A stretch of DNA of 64,000 nt from positions 558,001 through 622,000 of the forward strand of contig NW_020825330.1 in assembly GCF_003286085.1 (NCBI RefSeq), in the 5' to 3' direction. Source of the DNA: Drosophila persimilis (taxonomy: Eukaryota; Arthropoda; Insecta; Diptera; Drosophilidae). The translations under genes were made by a program, and so were the position numbers. Positions 35,311 through 45,400 of the stretch are shown here, piece by piece (within the stretch, counting starts at the first letter, position 1; every line of letters begins with the position of its first letter). The notes under the pieces are model-generated. The model had not been told where the DNA came from and ran no database searches. It worked only from the letters and a program-made list of their open reading frames with translations.

Positions 35311-37121
35311 AATGGCCCCAAAACACGCCCCAAAAACGCCAAAAACAAATGTCTCCACTCTTCCTGATCTGTTCGTTCCATACGTTCGATGATTCATTTA
35401 GCTGTAAGAATAGATTGTTTTTTATTTCCGTATAGCAAATCTCTCTCCTACCCATTATCAAAAGGGTAAGGCTCGTTCGTTCATCTGAATAGAAAAAGGA
35501 ACAGGAACAGGAATCGACGATGGATGGCACGCGCATCCCCTCGCGAATCACATACACATACAAATGAAGTACACATTATAATAATAGAAGAATATAAGAA
35601 TAGACGAAAACAAGTATTGATTTGATTTCAAATTACAAAACAAAATGAAGTCTAGTCCGTAAGTAAATGGCGATAAATGGAGTCCGGAGGCAAACGAAAC
35701 GTTCAATCTGTGAAGATCTTTGTAAGAAAGATGTATCTAACATATACATATACATATACATATATGTATCCTATAACCTATGTCAATCCAGAGGTTAAGT
35801 TCAGTTTATCGTTAACGTATCCCATCCTTTGTATATCCAAGCGAAAGAAAGCTCAAGTTCAGTAAAGTCTCAGTAAGAAAATCATTGTATTCAGGAGGTG
35901 TCTGTTTTTGTGTTTCACGGTCACGAGCGCCAAATGGACACCCGATTACCGATTAGTAGAAATCATAGCTCGCAAATAACTGTTGACACATTCGGCGTGT
36001 CTGATAAAAACCTCTCATTGACGGATACATTGAGAAAATGGACTTAAAAGACCCGATCAAATCGGTTTTTGCTCAACTCGCTCTTAGCTCAAGCAAAGAC
36101 CAATTTTTTCACTTCTCTTTTGTTCCTGTTCTTCACTGAGCATCTTTCCGCGAGCAAACGAACAAAGTGTCTTTTGCGTATGTATGCGTGCTTGTACGTG
36201 TGATGCTATGGCAACTATCAATTTTTGTGAATTCTATACGGTTTGACTATTGGAGCTTAAAATGAATCGTGAAAAGCAAAACGAAAATGTTCGCTTGCCA
36301 ATTTTGCAAAGAAATATACATATTACAATACAATAGCCCAAAAGATGAGGAAAGAATGAATAAATAAACATATACACGAAAAAAAACTAAAAACACTTTA
36401 CTCGGACGATTTTTTGGTTCTGCTCATCTAAAGACACTTTTGCTGTGAGCGCTTGACCAAATGTCTCTCTAAGTTGTTATTGTGAGACACGATCGTGTGT
36501 CGGGCTCACCCGAAAACCCGAAACACATAACACAAGCGAAGAGACAAAAAGTGTTCTGCTCAGTGAGAGACCGTGTCTTCGTGGTCTCTTTCGGTTTTGT
36601 CAGTGACGAGACAGCAAAGGGAAAAAGTGTTGACCGTCGTTTGCGAGCTATGGTAGAAATACGATTCCTGTAGATCTTCCTCCAACATTTGGACGGGGTG
36701 GGAAAGATTTAAGCCAATCTCCGATTATGTTAAGGAATGGCCCATTCTTAGGTTTAAGTCGCTTTTGTGCGTTCGCTTCTGGATGTCTGCTGAATGCATA
36801 CTGCTAAAACGCATGCAATAAGTGCACTATTGGAATTGGAGTGCTTGATAAGTGATTAAGTTAGAGCCGAATATCCTAACCACTAGACAATATGGGATAG
36901 CCCACAATATAGCCCACTAACCGGTGCAAAAGATGCCCGAGGCCTTGTGAGACAAATAATCCAAAGTGTTTCAGGTAAATCCAACTTTGGAAATAAATTT
37001 TGTGTTTGTTTATTCGTTGAATAAGTTAAGGTCTTAAGAGGGGCACAACTGGGACCAGAATACAAGTAAAAGTACATTACGACTGAGTCGTCGGATCATC
37101 TGATCATCTCGGATCCAGATC
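35311..37121. other. Convergent 3' region of Set2 and LysRS
   Basis: Set2 3' UTR and spacer. AATAAA occurs within GAATAAATAAACA at about 36357-36366, about 1 kb past the Set2 stop. The region is AT-rich with no recognisable gene. Confidence 0.5.
37009..37014 (-). terminator. Poly(A) signal AATAAA of LysRS
   Basis: TTTATT on plus, 108 bp past the LysRS stop codon on the minus strand. Confidence 0.6.
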
Positions 37122-39432
37122 CTACTGCTTGACAGCCTCTGTGGTTTCGGCCGCTGCTCCTGCTGCTGATGCTGCTGTGCGATTGGCCTCCTCCGGCTTC
37201 ATGGCAGGGAACAAGAGAACCTCCTAAAACGTGAAGAATGGAAAAGTAGAATAGAGAGCTATGTTCAGTGGGAGGGCATGAGTGCCGTTTACCTTGATGT
37301 TGTTCGAGTCGGTGAGGAACATGGTCAGTCGATCGATGCCCATGCCAAAGCCACCAGTGGGTGGCAGGCCATATTCGAGGGCCGTGCAGAAGTTCTCGTC
37401 GACCATCTGAGCCTCGTCATCGCCGGCCGCCTTGTCGTTGGCCTGCTGCTCGAAGCGTTCGCGCTGGACGACCGGATCGTTCAGCTCGGTGTAGGCGTTG
37501 CAGATTTCCTTTTTGGCGACGAATAGCTCGAAGCGCTCGGTAAGGCCGGGGGCGCTGCGATGGTACTTGGCCAGCGGCGACATGATTTGTGGATGCTCGC
37601 AGATGAATGTAGGATTGATGCACTCCTCCTCGATGAACTCCCCGACCAGCTTGTCCAGCAGGCGGGCGGTAGTGCGCGGGGCCGGGCACTCGACCTGATG
37701 CTTCACGCACAGCTGCGAGAGGAAGTCGGTAGTCGCGCGCGTGTTGAAGGTTTCCGCGGAGGGGAACTGCACTTTGAGCTTCTCCTCGAGCGTCTTGATC
37801 ATCGAGACGCGCTTGAAGGGCGGCGTGAAGTCGAGCTCTTGCTCGGGCCCCTCGGGTCCCTCCGGATGGTACTTGATCTTGTACGAGCCGCGGATCGACT
37901 TGACCATGCCGGAGATCAGCTGCTCGGTGATGTCCATCACATCGGCGTAGTCCGCGTACGCCATGTAGAACTCGCACGTCGTGAACTCCGGGTTGTGGGT
38001 GAGGTCGATGCCCTCGTTGCGGAACTGCCGCCCAATCTCGTAGACGCGATCGAGCCCCCCAACTACCAGCATCTTGTGGTAGAGCTCCGGGGCGATGCGC
38101 ATGAACAGGTCCATCTTCAGTTCGTTGTGATGCGTGACGAAGGGCTTGGCAGTCGCCCCACCGGCCACCATATTCATCATGGGCGTCTCAATCTCCAGGA
38201 AGCCCAAGCGATCCAGGAACTGTCTGACATAGGAAATGATCTAGAGAAGGAGACAGGGAGGAAGGGAGTATTTAGAGACGGGATTCTGTGGATGTAAGTC
38301 GTTGCCTTTGTACCTTGGCACGAATCTGGAAATTCTCGCGCACTTTGTTGTTGAGTATGAGGTCGAGATAGCGCTGGCGGTAGCGTGTCTCCTTGTCCTT
38401 CAGTCCGAAATGCAGATGCGGTAGCATGTGCAGGCAGGGGGACAGCAGCTTGATCTCCGTGGGCATGATAGAGAGCTCGCCCTTCTTGGTCTTGCCCGGA
38501 TGCCCTTTGACGCCGATGATGTCACCGCGCCGCAGCTTGGCCGTGTCCGTCTCGAAGGCGGTCTCCGGCTGGTACGACTTGGCGCTGGCCATCACCTGCA
38601 GCTTGACGCCCTCGCCGCGCAGGTCGTAGAAGATGAGCTTGGCCCCCGACTCGCGGATGGCATGCACGCGGCCAGCCACGCTGAGGCTGACCTTCTCGAG
38701 GGTCTCGCCGTCCGTCAAGCCGGAATACTGCTCGATGAAGTTCTCCAGGGAGATGCTGACATTGAACTTATGTGGATAGGGATGTGAGTCGGCAGACTGC
38801 TTTAGCTCCTGGACGGCGGCCGAGCGCAGCTTGAAGTACTCATTGGGCGAGATCTCCTCCTCATCAGCAGTGGTCTTCTTCTTCTGGGCGCCCTCCTCCG
38901 CGGGCGGAGCAGCTGCTGCCCGCGTGGCCTCCTTCTCGCTCTTCTCCTTGGCCTTCTGCTCGGCTTTCAGCCGGCGCTTTAACTCACTGCAAAATAGGTC
39001 GAAAGGAAACACAAAATCAATAAGATAGCTGCCCTGCAAGCTGTGCCTCCAAGTAACCCACAGTTTGGTTCGTTTGCTGGGTGCCAACTGCAGGCCGCTC
39101 GCATGGTACCCTCTACGGTTGGCTGCCACTGGTGCTACATGGCCATAGCCGACCGACGACACTCGCTGAAGCTGCCTTAGGGCACAGCGAGCAAGCATTT
39201 TATTGCATCAGCCACTCAGCCCTAGGAAGTAGCTCGGAACGTCGTCGCTTTTCTTGGACACACACAATGCGACTGCTGCCGACTGCTGAAGGCGGCTCGA
39301 CTTAACCTCACTTGTGTGCTTCGTTGGCCAGAGTTGTGGATGATCTGGCAGGTCTGTTGTTCTGTGGCGTCGTGTGATTCTTGCCAGTCTCCGTACTTAC
39401 TTCTTGGACAGTTCTCCACTTGCAGCAGCCAT
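37122..39432 (-). CDS. LysRS: Lysyl-tRNA synthetase (class IIb), cytosolic form
   Basis: Charges tRNA-Lys with lysine. Exons 39401-39432, 38314-38986, 37293-38240 and 37122-37223 join in phase (2, 0, 0) to give 584 aa, the usual animal length. The start [19 protein letters not shown] matches the animal consensus [13 protein letters not shown] and continues into a Lys/Glu/Ala-rich tRNA-binding helix. Then an OB-fold anticodon domain ([20 protein letters not shown]), motif 1 around [11 protein letters not shown], motif 2 [19 protein letters not shown], and motif 3 [19 protein letters not shown] leading to [11 protein letters not shown]. All class II motifs are intact. An alternative upstream-in-protein exon for mitochondrial targeting lies in the first intron. 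The promoter abuts the satellite block. Confidence 0.97.
38987..39198 (-). CDS. Candidate mitochondrial-targeting alternative first exon of LysRS
   Basis: An ATG at 39198 opens a frame that reads [19 protein letters not shown] and stays open, in the correct phase, straight into LysRS exon 2 at 38986. The first 45 or so residues are rich in Arg, Ala, Ser and Leu and contain no Asp or Glu, as expected of a mitochondrial presequence. The exon sits between the cytosolic first exon and the shared exon 2, the same order as in human KARS1. Either the segment is retained as read, or a phase-2 donor such as GG|GTACCA near 39107 is used; I cannot decide. A tiny ATG-CAA-TAA frame precedes the ATG. Confidence 0.65.
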
Positions 39433-39514
39433 GCTGTTCGGGCCTCTCTGGGGTGATTACTTTGCGGATATTTGGAACGCGGGCGCGGAAACAAAAACGG
39501 TGCGGGAACCAGTG

Positions 39515-39640
39515 CAGTGTGACCGTAGTGATGTAAAAAAACATCAATCAGTGTGACCGCGGACTTATCAATAAAATATACCGTCCGACCCTCAGCAATA
39601 TACCGAAACATACCGCCTCATTTTCAAAATATACCGTAAA
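39515..39640 (-). promoter_or_regulatory. LysRS core promoter: two motif 1 copies and several motif 6 copies
   Basis: On the minus strand, CGGTCACACTG occurs twice as perfect copies (39515-39525 and 39549-39559). Motif 6-like GGTATATTT words occur at about 39575, 39597 and 39630 (AATATACC on plus). All lie within 210 bp upstream of the cytosolic start codon. Confidence 0.75.
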
Positions 39641-39993
39641 TATACTGACGAATTCAAGTTATATTTTACATATTCCTCGTTTTTGATATTCTGTGGAATA
39701 TTACTATCTAAAAAGAAAATTTAGCACTGCTCACATAATTTTATCCGATTAAGGAATCAATTTTCTACTTGACTGGCTTATATTAAATACTTGCTTTTAT
39801 TGCATTTGGCGTAAAAAAAGGTTTGAAAAAATGGTCAAACAAAAAAAGGATTTAGCGAAATAGGTCACACAAAAAACGAAAGAGGATAGTCGTTACTTTT
39901 GTTCAATTCCATTGACTATTTTTTCTTGGTTCTTCTTCTTTTATTTTGTATTCCATCCAGCTCTATTGGCCGGCACCCTACATACCTATATGC
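39641..39993. other. Spacer between LysRS promoter and satellite
   Basis: AT-rich sequence with no gene or repeat match to either side. It separates the LysRS promoter from the first satellite block. Confidence 0.5.
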
Positions 39994-40826
39994 CTCGACC
40001 AGATCGGCCGCCATATTGCAGTGATATAGCGGCAGAAGAAACCAGTATTTCAATTATATGCTAATCTTCGGTGGGCTATATCTCAGACAATTAGGCCAGA
40101 TCGGTGAAGGGCCAACTCTCCTAGGATGAAACCTAGTATGAAACCAGTATTTCAATGATATGCCAATCTTCCGTAGGCTATATCTCAGACAATTAGGGCC
40201 AGATCGGTGAAGGGCCAACTCTTCTAGGATCGCGAGGATCCACACTGTCGATCGGTGCCTCGCACAGATCGGCCGCCCTATTGCAGAGATATAGCGTGCA
40301 GAAGAAACCAGTATTTCAATAATATGCCAATCTTCGGAAGGCTATATCTCAGACAATTAGAGCCAGATCGGTGAAGGGACAGCTCTCCCAGGATCGCGAG
40401 GATCCAGACTGTCGATGGGTGTCAAAATCTCGACTTCGGAAATGAGTCAACCATCATGATTTTTTGCGAAAATCGTGAAAAAATGGATGTCCTTCATTCA
40501 AATTTCAGTCGATTGGCAGGACTCTCCCGATCACGGAAAGACATGCCTCGCCCAGATCGGCCGCCCTATTGCAGAGATATAGCGTGCAGAAGAAACCAGT
40601 ATTTCAATTATATGCCAATCTTCGGAAGGCTATATCTCAGACAATTAGGGCCAGATCGGTGAAGAGCCAACTCTCCTAGGATCGCGAGGATCCGGACTGT
40701 CGATCGGTGCCTCGCCCAGATTGGACGCCCTATTGCAGAGATATAGCGGCAGAAGAAACCAGTATTTCAATTATATGCTAGATCGGTGAAGGGCCAACTC
40801 TCCTAGGATCGCGAGGATCCAGACCT
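39994..40826. repeat. Proximal, degenerate satellite block
   Basis: First satellite copies, starting near CCAGATCGGCCGCCATATTGC. A-type and C-type modules appear with more substitutions than distally. One B module near 40425-40550 has lost the GCCGATTTTTGCAAAATTT segment. The greater divergence at the array edge fits weaker homogenisation there. Confidence 0.85.
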
Positions 40827-41101
40827 TGGGTCTTCCATATCTCCTTCCCCCTTCCCCTTTCCAAACTCTCCTTCATCTTTGCCACAGCGTTTTCCTTTAA
40901 TTATATTTAAAAGCATTTATCAGCCCGGAGACAACGGGCCAAAGAACAAGAACAACTGTGTCAACATATGTATGTTCTCCCCTCGCCACGCTCTTATTCA
41001 CCGTCTGTCGAATGGTATCTTTTGTGTCACAGATATTCGTATAAAAAGATACAAAACGAGGAGGAACGTTGTGAGTTGCTGCGGACACCGCAAATCTACA
41101 G

Positions 41102-41931
41102 TTATACCCGATACTAAGTCAGTATGGCTCTCCTCCGGCAGACCCAGCTAATATTAAACGACACGATAAAGAGTGCGTGCGAGAGAGACAGAAAATCAGT
41201 CTGAGCGTGACGTCGGGCGCTGCGTAGCCACTGCAAATTGATTTGTTCCTTTTGGCTATAAAAATGATCTGATCTGATCCAGATTCGGCAACCGGATAGA
41301 TATGGTCATTGTCTATGATTCTGCGTTTTTAGTTTACTCGATTTTGCAATATTGTGGATGCAACAGATTTTCGTCCTTGGTGTGGGCGGAAGGGGGTGGG
41401 GCGAAATTTTGAGATATACGTTTTATAGTAAGATCTAACAGGAGTGCGGATACTAAATTTGGTTGCTCTAGCGTTAATAGTCTCAGAGATTTGTGGATGC
41501 CCCCGATTTTCGTCTTTTGCGGAGCGAAAGGGGGTGTGGCGAAATTTTGACACAAAACGGTCAAGGTCCGATATCACAGGAGTGTGGATACCAAATTTGG
41601 TTGCTCTAGCTCTTATGGGTTCTGAGATCCTTGAACTCATATTTTGCAATTGGCAAAACCGACCATGAAACCTGTGTGTAAGAGAGAGACAGAGCGAGAA
41701 AGAATGAAATTGTTTTCTTGATTCTGGCTATAATAATTATACGATCTGGTTCAGATTTTACACTCTAGAACATATAGTCATCCTCTACGATTCGCTCTTT
41801 GTGGGGGCGGAAGTGAGTGGGGCAAAGTTTTGAGTTTTGGGGTCGGAAACGATTACTTCTGGACGTTACACACATCCACTTTTACCACAAATCTAATATA
41901 CCCCAATACTCATTGTGCGTATCGGGTATAA
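41102..41931. mobile_element. Non-autonomous element with 13-bp inverted ends
   Basis: Ends are TTATACCCGATAC (41102-41114) and GTATCGGGTATAA (41919-41931), perfect inverted repeats. The interior has a tandem duplication with a period of about 139 bp (GTGGATGC..C.GATTTTCG at 41354 and 41493; AAATTTGGTTGCTCTAGC in both). No transposase is present. The right third is related, in reverse, to the short element at 419-608. It could be a MITE or a Helitron-derived repeat with incidental terminal symmetry. Confidence 0.6.
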
Positions 41932-42016
41932 TTAGTACCTACATACTGCAAGCGCAGCTCTTGTTCGGAGACATTTGGCTGTTGAAATTCGCTTCTGGGA
42001 CGCCCTCAAAATGTGG

Positions 42017-42088
42017 GCCTCTTTAGCTCAGTGGCAGAGCACTGGTCTTGTAAACCAGGGGTCGTGAGTTCAATCCTCACAGAAGGCA
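42017..42088 (+). tRNA. tRNA-Thr (UGU)
   Basis: A 72-nt cloverleaf. D arm GCTC/GAGC; anticodon stem CTGGT/ACCAG with loop CTTGTAA and anticodon TGT at 42049-42051; T arm GTGAG-TTCAATC-CTCAC is perfect. The acceptor stem GCCTCTT/AGAAGGC has one mismatch (C5 with A68) and one T-G wobble. No run of four Ts follows closely; the first is at about 42162. Probably functional, but the mismatch and distant terminator leave some doubt. Confidence 0.85.
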
Positions 42089-42423
42089 TTTCTCAAGATT
42101 CCGCTCTCCCATCCCTCACCATTACCGTCATCAAACGTATGGAGTGGGAGTTGCGCGAGTGCTTTTTTGCACATGTTTGACTAATGGAAAGATAAGACAC
42201 CTTCCGAAAGCAATGTCTGTCAATGGGAGAGGATTAGTTATATTATGTATCCCTGCTATTGGATTCATAGAAGTGTCTTTGGAGATCGTTAAAGAAATTG
42301 CTAAGGGTCTTAAGCACACTCCGTTTAAATATCCTTTGTGCTCCAGTGAAATTCTTTGCTTAGTTCTCCAATCCTCTTCCTTCAGTCTGCTTCTTTATTA
42401 CCTTTCCTCTGATGTAAGTCGAT

Positions 42424-45400
42424 CTCTCCCAATCACAGAAAGACATGCCTCGCCCAGATCGGCCCCCCTATTACAGAGATATAGCGTGCAGAAGAAACCA
42501 GTATTTCAATAATATGCCAATCCTCGGAAGGCTATATCTCAGACAATTAGAGCCAGATCGGTGAAGGGCCAACTCTCCTATGATCGCGAGGATCCAGACT
42601 GTCGATCGGTGTCAAAATCTCAACTTCGAAAATGAGGCCGATTTTTGCAAAATTTAATGATGTAACCATCATGATTTTTTGCGAATATCGTGGAAAAATG
42701 GATGTCCTTCATTCCGATTTCAGTCGATTGGCAGGACTCTCCCGATCACGGAAAGACATGCCTCGCCCAGATCGGCCCCCCTATTACAGAGATATAGCGT
42801 GCAGAAGAAACCAGTATTTCAATAATATGCCAATCTTCGGAAGGCTATATCTCAGACAATTAGGGCCAGATCGGTGAAGGGCCAACTCTCCTAGGATGAA
42901 ACCTAGTATGAAACCAGTATTTCAATGATATGCCAATCTTCCGTAGGCAGGATCTTCAGTCGATTGGCAGGACTCTCCCGATCACGGAAAGACATGCCTC
43001 GCCCAGATCGGCCCCCCTATTGCAGAGATATAGCGTGCAGAAGAAACCAGTATTTCAATGATATGCCAATCTTCGGAAGGTTACATCTCAGACAATTAGA
43101 GCCAGATCGGTGAAGGGCCAACTCTTCGAGGATCGCGAGGATCCACACTGTCGATCGGTGCCTCGCCCAGATCGGCCGCCCTATTGCAGAGATATAGCGT
43201 GCAGAAGAAACCAGTATTTCAATTATACGCCAATCTTCGGAAGGTTATATCTCAGACAATTAGGGCCAGATCGGTGAAGGGACAACTCTCCTATGATCGC
43301 GAGGATCCAGACTGTCGATCGGTGTCAAAATCTCGACTTCGAAAATTAGGCCAATTTTTGCAAAATTTAATGATGTAACCATCATGATTTTTTTCGAAAA
43401 TCGTGAAAAAATGGATGTCCTTCATTCCGATTTCAGTCGATTGGCAGGACTCTCCCGATCACGGAAAGACATGCCTCGCCCAGATCGGCCCCCCTATTGC
43501 AGAGATATAGCGTGCAGAAGAAACCAGTATTTCAATGATATGCCAATCTTCGGAAGGTTACATCTCAGACAATTAGGGCCAGATCGGTGAAGGGACAACT
43601 CTCCTATGATCGCGAGGATCCAGACTGTCGATCGGTGTCAAAATCTCGACTTCGAAAATGAGGCCGATTTTTGCAAAATTTAATGATGTAACCATCATGA
43701 TTTTTTTCGAAAATCGTGAAAAAATGGATGTCCTTCATTCCGATTTCAGTCGATTGGCAGGACTCTCCCGATCACGGAAAGACATGCCTCGCCCAGATCG
43801 GCCCCCCTATTACAGAGATATAGCGTGCAGAAGAAACCAGTATTTCAATAATATGCCAATCTTCGGAAGGCTATATCTCAGACAATTAGGGCCAGATCGG
43901 TGAAGGGCCAACTCTCCTAGGATGAAACCTAGTATGAAACCAGTATTTCAATGATATGCCAATCTTCCGTAGGCAGGATCTTCAGTCGATTGGCAGGACT
44001 CTCCCGATCACGGAAAGACATGCCTCGCCCAGATCGGCCGCCCTATTGCAGAGATATAGCGTGCAGAAGAAACCAGTATTTCAATAATATGCCAATTTTC
44101 GGAAGGCTATATCTCAGACAATTAGGGCCAGATCGGTGAAGGGACAACTCTCCTATGATCGCGAGGATCCAGACTGTCGATCGGTGTCAAAATCTCGACT
44201 TCGAAAATGAGGCCAATTTTTGCAAAATTTAATGATGTAACCATCATGATTTTTTGCGAATATCGTGAAAAAATGGATGTCCTTCAATCCGATTTCAGTC
44301 GATTGGCAGGACTCTTCCGATCACGGAAAGACATGCCTCGCCCAGATCGGCCGCCCTATTGCAGAGATATAGCGTGCAGAAGAAACCAGTATTTCAATAA
44401 TATGCCAATCTTCGGAAGGCTATATCTCAGACAATTAGGGCCAGATCGGTGAAGGGCCAACTCTCCTAGGATGAAACCTAGTATGAAACCAGTATTTCAA
44501 TGATATGCCAATCTTCCGTAGGCAGGATCTTCAGTCGATTGGCAGGACTCTTCCGATCACGGAAAGACATGCCTCGCCCAGATCGGCCGCCCTATTGCAG
44601 AGATATAGCGTGCAGAAGAAACCAGTATTTCAATAATATGCCAATCTTCGGTAGGCTATATCTCAGACAATTAGGGCCAGATCGGTGAAGGGCCAACTCT
44701 CCTAGGATGAAACCTAGTATGAAACCAGTATTTCAATGATATGCCAATCTTCCGTAGGCTATATCTTAGACAATTAGGGCCAGATCGGTGAAGGGCCAAC
44801 ACTCCTACGGTGAAACCTAGTATGAAACCAGTATTTCAATGATATGCCTGTCTTCGGAAGGTTATATCTCAGACAATTAGGGCCAGATCGGTGAAGGGCC
44901 AACTCTCCTAGGATCGCGAGGATCCACACTGTCGATCTGTGCCTCGCCCAGATCGGCCGCCCTATTGCAGAGGTATAGCGTGCAGAAGAAACCAGTATTT
45001 CAATGATATGCCAATCTTCGGAAGGTTATATCTCAGACAATTAGGGCCAGATCGGTGAAGGGACAACTCTCCTATGATCGCGAGGATCCAGATTGTCGAT
45101 CGGTGTCAAAATCTCGACTTCGAAAATGAGGCCGATTTTTGCAAAATTTAATGATGTAACCATCATGATTTTTTTCGAAAATCGTGAAAAAATGGATGTC
45201 CTTCATTCCGATTTCAGTCGATTGGCAGGACTCTCCCGATCACGGAAAGACATGCCTCGCCCAGATCGGCCCCCCTATTGCAGAGATATAGCGTGCAGAA
45301 GAAACCAGTATTTCAATAATATGCCAATCTTCGGTAGGCTATATCTCAGACAATTAGGGCCAGATCGGTGAAGGGCCAACTCTCCTAGGATGAAACCTAG

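Larger units (their letters stand above)
40827..42423. other. Non-satellite island within the array
   Basis: Unique-looking sequence about 1.6 kb long between two satellite blocks. It contains an 830-bp inverted-repeat element (41102-41931) and a tRNA-Thr (42017-42088). The remaining parts (40827-41101 and 42089-42423) contain nothing I recognise. Confidence 0.7.

Noticed and set aside
42600..45130. CENP-B box in the satellite
   Set aside because: Words such as TTCGAAAATGAGGCCGA resemble it only loosely; the conserved TTCG....A..CGGG core is not met.
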